Source of the DNA: an uncultured bacterium
Lineage (GTDB): Bacteria; Cyanobacteriota; Vampirovibrionia; Gastranaerophilales; Gastranaerophilaceae
Direction: 5' to 3'
DNA length: 64,000 nucleotides
NCBI GenBank assembly: GCA_902761735.1
Contig: CACWLL010000004.1
Span: forward strand, 62,001-126,000
The notes under the pieces were generated by a model. The model ran no database searches. It was not told the DNA's origin and saw nothing but the letters and a program-made list of their open reading frames with translations. This document shows, one piece after another, positions 52,823-61,638 of the stretch; within the stretch, counting starts at the first letter, position 1, and every line of letters starts with the position of its first letter. The position numbers and the translations under genes are program-made.

Positions 52823-53479
52823 TTATACGCTTGCTAATGATGCAAATGACTCAATATCATTCATAAAGATATTACTGTTGTCAACGTCAGGTATAATTGT
52901 TTCTTTTATGTTTCTTAAATCCTCCTGCATTAACCTTCTAGGTGAACCTTCTTCCATAGAATGATTTCTCAACAGGTATGACGGGTGGAATATAGTAATT
53001 GCTCTGTATTCAACACCATCTACGCTAACAGTCATCCATTGTCCTCTTACTTTGGAAATAGTTTGTTTTTTATCCAAAGTAATAAACGATTTAAGTGCCG
53101 TTGCACCGCATAAAATGATTGCATCAGGTTTGATTATATCAATTTGTGCATCTAAGAATTTTCTGCAAGCAGCTTTTTCTGCGTCAGTCGGAACTCTGTT
53201 TTCCGGCGGACGACATTTTACTGTATTTATAATATAAACATCTTTTTCTCTGGAAATACCGGCTTCCGTTAAAAATTCTGTTAATAATTGGCCGGCTCTG
53301 CCTACAAACGGTTTGCCCGTCATATCTTCAGTTTCTCCCGGAGCTTCTCCGATAAGAACTATTCTTGCAGTATCGGCATTCCCATCAGAAAATACTATGT
53401 TATTTCTGGTTGCTCCAAGCGCACATGCTCTACAGTTTTCGCATTTTTGTCTTACAATTTCCAGACAATTTTTCTTCAT
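52823..53479 (-). CDS. Uracil-DNA glycosylase, family 4 (iron-sulfur type)
   Basis: Removes uracil from DNA to start base-excision repair. 218 residues. Cys13 and Cys16 with two later Cys (VKCRPPENR and the following KAACRKF region) fit the 4Fe-4S cluster. Motif A GEAPGETEDMTGKPFVGRAG and motif B FHPSYLLRNHS are diagnostic. RBS GGAG lies within the end of the AGCS gene; spacing between the two is three bases, so they share a transcript. Confidence 0.93.
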   Translation of the reverse strand: MKKNCLEIVRQKCENCRACALGATRNNIVFSDGNADTARIVLIGEAPGETEDMTGKPFVGRAGQLLTEFLTEAGISREKDVYIINTVKCRPPENRVPTDAEKAACRKFLDAQIDIIKPDAIILCGATALKSFITLDKKQTISKVRGQWMTVSVDGVEYRAITIFHPSYLLRNHSMEEGSPRRLMQEDLRNIKETIIPDVDNSNIFMNDIESFASLASV

Positions 53480-53482
53480 TTT

Positions 53483-54958
53483 TTATATCTCCTCTTTTTC
53501 GATTTTAAATAATCCTACGTTATATTTTTTACAATATCTCTTTAATTCTTTAATAACAACATCCGAAAGTATGAAAACTGCTATTAAGTTTGGTACAGCC
53601 AAAAACAATGTGAAGGCATCCGATAAATTTATGATACTTTGAAAGTTCATTGCCGAACCAATTATTATGAATATACAATATATTACCTGAAAAGTACGGG
53701 TTGTCAATTTTGTATCACCAAATAAAAATGTCCAACCTTTAATTCCGTAGTATGAGCCGCATAGCATAGTTGACAGAACAAAACAGCTTGCCATAAAAGT
53801 TAACAATATAGGGAAAAACGGACATACGCTTGCAAATGCTTTTGAAGTTAATTCGATTCCCGCAAGCCCGTTGCTTTCCAAATAAACTCCGCTTATAACT
53901 ATTACAAACGCAGTTGCTGCTCCGACAATTACGGTATCAACAAAAGGTTGTAACATCGCAATAAAAGCTTGAGCTACCGGTTTATTGGTTTTAACGGCAG
54001 AAAAAGCGATGGGCGCAGTCCCGAGTCCTGCTTCATTTGCAAACATTGCACGTCTAAAGCCCCATAACATACAAGCAAACATGCCGCCCCCCAATGCTTT
54101 TGGTTGGAATGCTTCAGTTATTATTGTATGTATTGCATTTGGAAAATGATGTATGTTAAATAAACAAATTGTAAATGCGGAAAGGACATATAAGCTGCAC
54201 ATTATAGGAGTAACTTTTGATGTAAATTTACCAATAGCCTTAATTCCTCCAATGATTGTTACATAGGTAATTATCGCAACAATTAACCCTAATAACCAAC
54301 TTTGGTTGTGGAAAAAACTGTTTTCGCCGCCGGTAACTTCTGTTATTTGCGTAGTCATAGCGTTAATCTGGAATAGATTCCAACCGCCTATCATTGCAAA
54401 AATACAGCAAACCGCATAACTTTTTGCAAGCCATGGAGCAAAACGACCTAACAGTTTATGATGCTTTAGTCCTGCTAAAATGTAGTACATAGGACCGCCG
54501 GCAACAGTTCCGTCTTTTTTGTTTACATATCTGAATTTTATACCCAATAATACTTCCGCAAATTTAAGTGCCATAGAAAATATTCCTGCTACCATCATCC
54601 AGAAGATTACCCCCGGACCCCCAATAGATACGGCAGCTGCTGAACCTGCAACATTACCGATTCCGGCGGAAGCTGAAATAGTCGCAGTCAAGGCTTGAAA
54701 TGCGGATACTTCTCCGTGTTTTTTGCGTTGAATTGTATCTTTGTGTTCATAATTTTTTGTAATTAATTTGATTGCGTGCTTAAATCCCCAAAATCCTATA
54801 AAACGTGTTCTGATAGTGAAATATATTGCAGCAGTCATTAAAAGTGCAATAAGAAATTCAATCTTAACTCCGTGAATGGTCACCGAGCTAAAGATAATCC
54901 CTGAAATTTTATCGGCTATTGGGGATAACAAGCTATCTATTGCGCTATCTAAATTCAT
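53483..54958 (-). CDS. Sodium:alanine/glycine symporter, AGCS family
   Basis: 491 residues, about 10-11 membrane helices. Family signature: SASAGIGNVAGSAAAVSIGGPG (read as two adjacent parts SASAGIGNVAGSAA and VSIGGPGVIFWM) and MLWGFRRAMFANEAGLGTAP. Imports alanine or glycine with sodium. No Shine-Dalgarno; extended -10 TGA-TATTAT lies six bases before the ATG, so the mRNA is probably leaderless. Confidence 0.95.
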   Translation of the reverse strand: MNLDSAIDSLLSPIADKISGIIFSSVTIHGVKIEFLIALLMTAAIYFTIRTRFIGFWGFKHAIKLITKNYEHKDTIQRKKHGEVSAFQALTATISASAGIGNVAGSAAAVSIGGPGVIFWMMVAGIFSMALKFAEVLLGIKFRYVNKKDGTVAGGPMYYILAGLKHHKLLGRFAPWLAKSYAVCCIFAMIGGWNLFQINAMTTQITEVTGGENSFFHNQSWLLGLIVAIITYVTIIGGIKAIGKFTSKVTPIMCSLYVLSAFTICLFNIHHFPNAIHTIITEAFQPKALGGGMFACMLWGFRRAMFANEAGLGTAPIAFSAVKTNKPVAQAFIAMLQPFVDTVIVGAATAFVIVISGVYLESNGLAGIELTSKAFASVCPFFPILLTFMASCFVLSTMLCGSYYGIKGWTFLFGDTKLTTRTFQVIYCIFIIIGSAMNFQSIINLSDAFTLFLAVPNLIAVFILSDVVIKELKRYCKKYNVGLFKIEKEEI

Positions 54959-54964
54959 AGAATA

Positions 54965-54973
54965 ATAATATCA
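54965..54973 (-). promoter_or_regulatory. Extended -10 promoter of the AGCS symporter (leaderless type)
   Basis: Minus-strand TGA-TATTAT at 54973-54965, then six bases and the ATG at 54958. Confidence 0.6.
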
Positions 54974-55007
54974 TGAACATATTATTATGTATATAAAATA
55001 ATATGTG

Positions 55008-55772
55008 TTACTTATTTAGAGCTTGTGCTTGTTTTGCTTTTTTATTTTCAAGATATTTATCACAAATCCAGTTTGTAGGTTTTACAACAACAAGTGGAAC
55101 GAAGAATCTATATACAAACCCGAATACCAAAATTGAGCGTAATGCGGCAAAGCCTTTACTCTTTATTGCCAGCTTCTTGAGCGCTTTTTCGTCAACAACG
55201 TGTTTTTCACCGTAATCTGCAATATATTTATCAATGTTATACAAAGGTTCTTGAAGTTCTTTTATAACATTTTTATTTTTGGCTTTAATTTTTTCATTCT
55301 TTGCGTTCATTCCGTCCCAAACAGCTGTTCCTTCAGGAGAAAGTCGTAAGAATTTCTCGTGTTGTTTTTTCCACCAACTCTTTAATTTGTTGTCCATTGT
55401 ATATGCACCCGCAGTAGATAAAACTAATGTGAAAAACTGATTAGTCGCAAGGGTTTGACGTCTGTCTTTATCCATTTTGTCGTTGGTTAAGGTTTGTTTC
55501 ATATACATTCCGCTTGTGATAACAGAGCCGACAGCTAAGAAATGTTTAACAGCATTTTCGCTGTTTTTGATAGTATCACCAAGCCAATTAATTAATCTGT
55601 TATTTAAAACCGGACGACAGAATTTTTCTCCTACACCTTCGCAGAACTTATCATAGCTTTTTGATATATTAAAACCGGTAAATGCAGGCTGATTATTCTG
55701 TGGTGCAGAATTAATGTTTCGATTGTTATATTGAGTATTTAATTTAGGAGTTACTTTAGCTGTTATCATCAT
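55008..55772 (-). CDS. Orphan membrane protein, second of a pair
   Basis: 254 residues, not recognised. N-terminus Asn/Gln-rich with PQNNQPAFTGFNISK (F-x-G motif). Hydrophobic segments near 83-102 (VGSVITSGMYM), 115-135 (FFTLVLSTAGAYT) and 210-240 (FAALRSILVFGFVYRFFVPL) suggest three or more membrane helices; the C-terminus is Lys-rich. Starts with AGGAGG upstream and a one-base stop-start overlap (TAATG) with the preceding gene, so they should act together. Confidence 0.72.
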   Translation of the reverse strand: MMITAKVTPKLNTQYNNRNINSAPQNNQPAFTGFNISKSYDKFCEGVGEKFCRPVLNNRLINWLGDTIKNSENAVKHFLAVGSVITSGMYMKQTLTNDKMDKDRRQTLATNQFFTLVLSTAGAYTMDNKLKSWWKKQHEKFLRLSPEGTAVWDGMNAKNEKIKAKNKNVIKELQEPLYNIDKYIADYGEKHVVDEKALKKLAIKSKGFAALRSILVFGFVYRFFVPLVVVKPTNWICDKYLENKKAKQAQALNK

Positions 55773-56920
55773 TACTTAGTTCCTCCTGCAAATTTGTTTA
55801 AGGTTTTCATCGAATTTTTTACTGTTGAAATATCTGCGGCTGAAGTTGACGCTTGTTCTTGAACTTGAGGGGTATTTTGTTTTGGAGCATTGGATTTTTT
55901 CTGTACGTGGAAAACATATTTCAAAATCGGAGGAATTAAAGCAATAGTCAACATCGCCCTTGGAATTGCAATTGCCCATTCTGTTACGTTGTGAGCGGAT
56001 GTACTGATACCTTCTATATGGTTTGTAAGATTTCTTATATTATTAAGAATTTCTATGCTTCTTGGAGAAGGTGCCGGTTTAGAATGTTTAAATCCAACTT
56101 TTTCTATAAATTCATTAAAGAATTTTTTTATACCTTTTGGGTGTTTTTTATTGTTTTCTAAAAATAACTCGTGTTCAAGTTTATTAATTTCATCAACTTT
56201 ATCAGATACAATGGTAAACCATTTATTAAGTTTCCTTACCGGGAGAATAACCCCGTCATTCTTTTTAACATATTTAGCAATTTTTATTGCACTCAGATTA
56301 TTTCCTTTATTATCTTTCAAACTTTTAATTATTTCTTCTTCTGAAAGTTTGTCGTTTGCCATTTTTTTTGCAATTTTTTCAGGTGTAAGATTATTTTTTC
56401 TGATATGTTTTGCCAGTTCTTCTTCGGATAAATTGTTATAATCTTCAAGCTTCATTTTCTTTGCATCGTTATATATATATTTGATACCTGCATCGATTGG
56501 AGTTGTTATTAATGTAGAAAATCCAAATCCTATCAATCCTGAAGCCATAGAGTGCCCTGCGGCATATATTTTATCTTCCATATCTTTATCGCCCGGTAAA
56601 GATACTGTTATTGCCGGTCTTAGTCCGCCGGCTAAAAATAATGCTATAAGAGAAGCTGCTGCTACGTTATGTTCCCCTGCAAACCCAGTCAACCAATTAA
56701 AGGCTTTGGTACTCATAACTTTCTCCATAAAAGTTTTAGCGGCACTCGCACTCTCACTTTGCAAGTTACCGCTAAAATTTACATTATATCCTCTATTATT
56801 ATATTTTTCTCCACACAACTTCACATTATTATGTTCCTGGGCGCTTAAACATTCTTGTCCATAATCGGGCTTAAGTCGCCTTTTTCGGTTAAATTCATAA
56901 TTTATGCGTTGTATTAGCAT
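55772..56920 (-). CDS. Orphan membrane protein, first of a pair
   Basis: 382 residues, not recognised. After a basic N-terminus comes YNVNFSGNLQSES (F-x-G motif, near residue 50). Hydrophobic regions lie at about 90-115 (VAAASLIALFLAGG) and 130-155 (MASGLIGFGFSTLITTPIDA), and near 325-345 (AIPRAMLTIALIPPILKYV). Between them is a helical stretch with repeated short units (LSEEELAKHIRKN, LTPEKIAKKMAND, LSEEEIIKSLKDN, LSAIKIAKYVKKN), four copies of a roughly 15-residue repeat. Probably a membrane scaffold; function unknown. The ribosome site is weak. Confidence 0.72.
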   Translation of the reverse strand: MLIQRINYEFNRKRRLKPDYGQECLSAQEHNNVKLCGEKYNNRGYNVNFSGNLQSESASAAKTFMEKVMSTKAFNWLTGFAGEHNVAAASLIALFLAGGLRPAITVSLPGDKDMEDKIYAAGHSMASGLIGFGFSTLITTPIDAGIKYIYNDAKKMKLEDYNNLSEEELAKHIRKNNLTPEKIAKKMANDKLSEEEIIKSLKDNKGNNLSAIKIAKYVKKNDGVILPVRKLNKWFTIVSDKVDEINKLEHELFLENNKKHPKGIKKFFNEFIEKVGFKHSKPAPSPRSIEILNNIRNLTNHIEGISTSAHNVTEWAIAIPRAMLTIALIPPILKYVFHVQKKSNAPKQNTPQVQEQASTSAADISTVKNSMKTLNKFAGGTK

Positions 56921-57015
56921 GACCTACCATTATTTTTTTGTTATGTGTTCTACAATTATTGTAAAACAAATCAAGATAAAAATTGCTATATGGTAACAAA
57001 AAATTTACAATTATA

Positions 57016-57825
57016 TTATTGTTCTATAAGTATGCACTTTTCAACATTATAAAACATTTTGGCAGCTTCAATAAACTTATCCGGAGCTGTACTTACATAA
57101 AATATTTCAGAGCCTTTTTCTTTGTTTTCTGATAAACATTGATTTTTTGCAAAATCTTTTTTTATGTAATCTGCGTAGTAGTCTGCGGGGTTAATTATAT
57201 TTTCAGGTGAAAGATATTTTGAAATATATTTAATTAGGTAAGGATAATGAGTGCAGCCTAATACTATTTTCTGAGGGTTAAATTTTAGTATTTCTTGCAT
57301 TTTTTCTTTGACTGATTGTTTTGCCTCTTCTGAATTTACCTTATTACTTTCTACTATTTTTACCCATTTTGGACAAGATATTTCTATTACATTTATTTTG
57401 GAATTATATTTATTTATATTGTTTTTATAAGCATGCGAATTGATTGTTGCAGGTGTTGCAAATACGCCTATTGTATTGACATCCGATTCTGAAATTATTT
57501 TAGAAACAGATTGTATTAGCGGATACAATTTAAAATTGTATTTATCTTTCAAATCTTCATATACCGTTGCGGAAGTTGTATTACAGGCCATTACTACAGC
57601 TTTTACCCCTTTTGTTTCAAAGAATCTGAAAGCATTGTTTGAGTATTCAATTAACTGCTCTTTTGTTTTTTCGCCGTAAGGCATATTTTTTGTATCTCCA
57701 AAAAATATTATATTTTCATTTGGCAAAACTTTTTTGAAGGCTGATAATATTGTTAATCCGCCGACACCGGAATCAAAAAAACCTACCGGAGCATTATTGC
57801 TTTTATTTTGTATACTTGAAATAAT
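57016..57825 (-). CDS. murI: Glutamate racemase, apparent ATT start
   Basis: Makes D-glutamate for peptidoglycan. 269 residues if started at ATT 57825. Conserved N-terminus NNAPVGFFDSGVGGLTILSA (catalytic Asp region), first catalytic Cys in VMACNTTSATV, second in VLGCTHYPYLI. The frame is open upstream only to a stop at 57831-57829 and has no ATG, GTG or TTG before FFDSGVGG; the first such codon (TTG 57726) would delete the active-site Asp. GGAGGG at 57839-57834 is eight bases before ATT, ideal for initiation. It overlaps amiC by 23 bases. Confidence 0.9.
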   Translation of the reverse strand: MISSIQNKSNNAPVGFFDSGVGGLTILSAFKKVLPNENIIFFGDTKNMPYGEKTKEQLIEYSNNAFRFFETKGVKAVVMACNTTSATVYEDLKDKYNFKLYPLIQSVSKIISESDVNTIGVFATPATINSHAYKNNINKYNSKINVIEISCPKWVKIVESNKVNSEEAKQSVKEKMQEILKFNPQKIVLGCTHYPYLIKYISKYLSPENIINPADYYADYIKKDFAKNQCLSENKEKGSEIFYVSTAPDKFIEAAKMFYNVEKCILIEQ

Positions 57826-59668
57826 TGTTTATACCCTCCACTATTGCTTTTGCCGTAGCCTGCTTTCTGGCTGTGGTTACAATTTGACCACGTTCTGCGG
57901 TATTAGAAATAAAGCCTGTTTCTATTAAAATTGCAGGAGCTGTTGTGTGATTAATTACATAAAATTTTGATTTAAAAGTTCCTCTGTCATTTGCTTTTAT
58001 TGAGCTTGCAAGAGAAGAATGTACCGATTGTGCAAGCGGAATACTTTCAGAATGATAATAATGTGTTTCTATTCCGTTTGGTGCTTCATTTGTACTTGAA
58101 TTTACGTGTATACTTACAAAAATGTCGGGAGCGTACGCTTCGGAATAAGCAACCCTATCCTGCAAAGAAACATAAGTGTCGTCACTACGAGTCATTAGAA
58201 CACCGTAACCTTGCTTTTTTAACATTTTTTCTACCATTTTTGCAATTTCGAGTGTTATATTTTTTTCATAAATACCCTTTCTTGTGGCTCCAACATCTGA
58301 ACCTCCATGTCCGGCATCTATAACAACTTTATATTTTCCGTCTGTTCCTTTGGGCATATTAGCCGGCAGATTTTTTTCAGGGGAAGCCGGAGTTAAGATT
58401 TCTGTTATTGTGTCTTTTATAATTTCCCTTGGTTCTTTTATTTGAATTTTGAGAGATTTTCCATCAGCCCCTAAAAATGTTGTTACCAGAGTATCATGTT
58501 CTATTGGTATTGATAGTCTTAAGCCTCTTGAAGCTTTTGATAATTTTGCTTTATTAAAAGCTGTTCCTGAGAATATTTTAGTAAAATCTTCCGAATTAAA
58601 TTCATCTGTATTCAATAGGTAGGCAATAATTTCCGAATTAGTTCTGTCAAAGCCATGAACAAGAGGTTTGTCAAAATTTAAAGTCATTGCGGAAGACAAA
58701 TTATCAATTTTTGTGTGAAGAAAACTTGTTATTGTTGTTGTTCCTCCGGATATTGTAAGTTTTCCCAGATTATCACTATTAGTTAAAACAACGGTTTGGT
58801 TATCTCTTGAATATACCGGAATATACTTTGTTACATATGGTGTGGTTATGACAATACGTGCCTTATTTACTGAAAATTGTCCTATTCGCATTGTATCAGT
58901 CAGTCCTAAGTTATATTCCTTATTCCTGATAGCTCTGTTTACCATTGTGTTTGGAAAATCAAACACAATTCTTGTAGGGTTTGAAAGAATCATGGGTTTT
59001 TCAATAGCGGCAGAGCCAATACCTCCTATCGTTACCATATCGGTACCGGCAGTGACTCTGTCTATATAATATTTTGTATTAAGTCTTAATTCTTGCGAAT
59101 AATTTAGGTTTGTATGGTTGTTAAATGCCTGATCTATTCGGGCAATTGTTTCGCTCGGATTTGCGTTTGTTGATACCGTCATATATTCGTAAAAATCGTT
59201 AGAAGAAGAATGGTCATCTCTATATATATTTTGCATGAAAGGATTTTGGATCCCGTTATTTTTGGTTTTTATAAAGATTCCGTTCTTTAGTTGTAAAAAT
59301 TTCAGATTACCGGTGTCGTAGTTGTCGTCGTGATATAATACGACTCGGACTATATCGGGTGCAGTAGAGAATTGAGAAATTTTAATTTCTTTAATTCCTT
59401 CGGAGCTGAATATCCAATCCTTTTTTGTACCTGAGAGTATTGCTTTTGGAATATCAAAATATGTTCTTGTCGGGTTTGATAATTTTACAAGTTTTATATC
59501 GCTTATTTCGGGTAAATCAGTTATATTTGCTGAAGTTAAGGCGATTATTCCTCCCGAGATATCAAAATTCGCAGAGGTTATCTTGAAGCTGTTTTCTGCT
59601 TTCGAGGGTTGTACGTATCCAAACAGCATAAAAATTAATGTTATTAGTATTAAAATATATTTTTTCAT
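57803..59668 (-). CDS. amiC: N-acetylmuramoyl-L-alanine amidase with AMIN-type N-terminal region
   Basis: Secreted zinc amidase that removes peptide stems from peptidoglycan. 621 residues. Signal peptide YILILITLIFMLFGYV ending near PSKAEN. Residues 30-400 hold repeated beta-rich AMIN-like units (LSNPTRTYFDIP; LSNPTRIVFDFPNTM) that bind the wall. The C-terminal Amidase_3 domain has IDAGHGGSDVGAT (first zinc His), IFVSIHVNSS (second His) and ILIETGFISN (catalytic Glu). FtsEX, also here, commonly controls such amidases. murI overlaps its end. Confidence 0.94.
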   Translation of the reverse strand: MKKYILILITLIFMLFGYVQPSKAENSFKITSANFDISGGIIALTSANITDLPEISDIKLVKLSNPTRTYFDIPKAILSGTKKDWIFSSEGIKEIKISQFSTAPDIVRVVLYHDDNYDTGNLKFLQLKNGIFIKTKNNGIQNPFMQNIYRDDHSSSNDFYEYMTVSTNANPSETIARIDQAFNNHTNLNYSQELRLNTKYYIDRVTAGTDMVTIGGIGSAAIEKPMILSNPTRIVFDFPNTMVNRAIRNKEYNLGLTDTMRIGQFSVNKARIVITTPYVTKYIPVYSRDNQTVVLTNSDNLGKLTISGGTTTITSFLHTKIDNLSSAMTLNFDKPLVHGFDRTNSEIIAYLLNTDEFNSEDFTKIFSGTAFNKAKLSKASRGLRLSIPIEHDTLVTTFLGADGKSLKIQIKEPREIIKDTITEILTPASPEKNLPANMPKGTDGKYKVVIDAGHGGSDVGATRKGIYEKNITLEIAKMVEKMLKKQGYGVLMTRSDDTYVSLQDRVAYSEAYAPDIFVSIHVNSSTNEAPNGIETHYYHSESIPLAQSVHSSLASSIKANDRGTFKSKFYVINHTTAPAILIETGFISNTAERGQIVTTARKQATAKAIVEGINNYFKYTK

Positions 59669-59828
59669 AATTTATTTCAACCTGACGGTGTAGAGCCTGA
59701 AAATCTCCCCATTATTCTATTATAACTTCTTAAACTTAATTTTCAAATTACTAATTTTTGTAAATATTTGTATTGTTGCTATAAAGTTTTTACAAATAAT
59801 GCCGATTAATACTTCAAAAGAGGTTAAC

Positions 59829-61595
59829 GTGTACGACAATATTAATACATATTACTCAGACGCAAGAGTATTTATAAATGCAATTACTGCATATTCCGTT
59901 ATTGATGTATTAGAGGCGGATGTAAAGGCAGATAAGATGACTGCTGAAAAATATGCATATCTGTCAAAGGCATATATATTCGCGGGTGACGATATTTTGG
60001 CTTTAGAATATGCGCAGAGGGCTATCGATATGGATTCTACATATTCATATGGGTATATAAGAGTTGCATTTGCCTATGCTCATATTGGACAAAAAGAGGA
60101 GTGTTTACGTTATTTAAAATTCGCGGAAGAATATTGTCTAAGTAATGATAATCTGGTTATTACATTTATGGTGATGTTGTATGAATTTTGCGGAGAGACT
60201 CGTCGTGCCGAGCAATTTTTACAGGTGTTGAAGAAAAATTATAAAAGTTCTCCTGAATATTTTTATTATATTGGTTTTATTTATCATCAAAAAGATCCGC
60301 AAAAGGCGTTGGATTGGTTCAAAAGAGCTGAAAGTCTCGGGTATGAAGATAAATTTAATTTATGGTTAAATATTGCAGAAAATTATGAAGCATTGGAAGA
60401 TTACGAGAACGCGGAAATATATGTTGATAAATGCCTTCTAGAGGGCGATACGGCTTATCTTTTAAATTTAAAAGCAGAATGTTTAAAAGAGCGTGAAGAA
60501 TATGAGGATGCTATTAAGTTTTTGAGTAAAAAATATCATAAATTTGATAAAACACATAAGGAGAAAGTTCAAACTTTAGCTTTATTAATATATGATGCTT
60601 CAAATATTTACGATAAAAATAAATGTGAGCATTATATAAATTTTGCTGTAAAAAACTTTGAACCGGAAAGTTCTCTTTATTATGTTTTGGCTGCATATTA
60701 TGAAAGTATTGAAGATTATACAAAGGCATTAAGTTATTATAAAAAACTGATTATTCATGGCGAAGATGATGCCGCGTCTTATTCAAGTGTATCTTTCTGT
60801 TATTCGAAAATTGGAAATAATGAATTAGCTCTTGAGTTTGCTGATGTTGCAATTGAAAAAGAACCTAATAATGCTTATTCATATTACAGAAAGGGCAGGG
60901 TATATTCTAATATGAAAGAATATTCTATGGCTATCGAATGGTTTTTAAAAGCCATAGAATTAGATAAATCAGATGTAGATTCTCATCAATGGGCATCATA
61001 TTGCTATTCCATGGTTAAAGATTATGATAAATCTTTGGAGTTTGCGAACAGAGCAATCCTATTAGATAAGGATGATGCGTATTCGTATTTTAGAAAAGCA
61101 TGGGCTTATCAAGAAATAGGCAGATACCAAGAAGCTATACGGTACTATGAAGATTGTATAAAGTGTAATGATAAATATGTCGATGCTTACTTAAATATTT
61201 CATTTATTTATTCTAAATTGAAAGATTCTCAACAATCTTTGTTGTATGCAAATAAGGCTTTATTAATAAATAAAGATTATGCGTATGCTCATTACAGAAA
61301 AGCTTGGGCTCTTCAGGAATGCGGAAGATTAGATGAGGCTTATGACGGTTATAGTAAAGCAATAGAGTTGGATCCGACAGATATCTATAATTATCTTGGT
61401 ATAGCTTGTATTTCTTTGAATACAAATGATAGTTCTTCTGCTTTATTATACGCAAATAAAGCAATATTTATTGACAGAAGTTGCGGGGGGGCTTACTATT
61501 ATAAAAGTTTAGCTCTAAGCAATTTGGGTAAAATTAAAGAGTCAGAAGCAGCCTATACAAAAGCTATTGAACTCGGATATGTTCCGGTTGTGTAA
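59829..61595 (+). CDS. TPR-repeat protein
   Basis: 588 residues from GTG at 59829, chosen because AGAGG lies six bases upstream; an ATG at 59799 would add ten residues but lacks a ribosome site. At least ten tetratricopeptide repeats cover the whole length, e.g. AYSYYRKGRVYSNMKEYSMA, AYSYFRKAWAYQEIGRYQEA and AYAHYRKAWALQECGRLDEA. No signal or enzymatic domain; a protein-protein interaction scaffold. Promoter TTGTAA, 16-base spacer, extended TGC-TATAAA at 59777-59785. Confidence 0.88.
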   Translation: MYDNINTYYSDARVFINAITAYSVIDVLEADVKADKMTAEKYAYLSKAYIFAGDDILALEYAQRAIDMDSTYSYGYIRVAFAYAHIGQKEECLRYLKFAEEYCLSNDNLVITFMVMLYEFCGETRRAEQFLQVLKKNYKSSPEYFYYIGFIYHQKDPQKALDWFKRAESLGYEDKFNLWLNIAENYEALEDYENAEIYVDKCLLEGDTAYLLNLKAECLKEREEYEDAIKFLSKKYHKFDKTHKEKVQTLALLIYDASNIYDKNKCEHYINFAVKNFEPESSLYYVLAAYYESIEDYTKALSYYKKLIIHGEDDAASYSSVSFCYSKIGNNELALEFADVAIEKEPNNAYSYYRKGRVYSNMKEYSMAIEWFLKAIELDKSDVDSHQWASYCYSMVKDYDKSLEFANRAILLDKDDAYSYFRKAWAYQEIGRYQEAIRYYEDCIKCNDKYVDAYLNISFIYSKLKDSQQSLLYANKALLINKDYAYAHYRKAWALQECGRLDEAYDGYSKAIELDPTDIYNYLGIACISLNTNDSSSALLYANKAIFIDRSCGGAYYYKSLALSNLGKIKESEAAYTKAIELGYVPVV

Positions 61596-61603
61596 ATATC
61601 TTA

Positions 61604-61638
61604 AAAAAATAACCCTTTTATAAGGGCTATTTTTTTTA
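61604..61638. terminator. Bidirectional terminator
   Basis: AAATAACCCTT-ttat-AAGGGCTATTTTTTTT with A-tract and T-tract on opposite sides, between convergent genes. Confidence 0.85.

Noticed and set aside
57016-57726. Shorter murI starting at TTG 57726
   Set aside because: It would remove FFDSGVGG, which holds the catalytic Asp and is conserved in the family; no ribosome site lies before this TTG.
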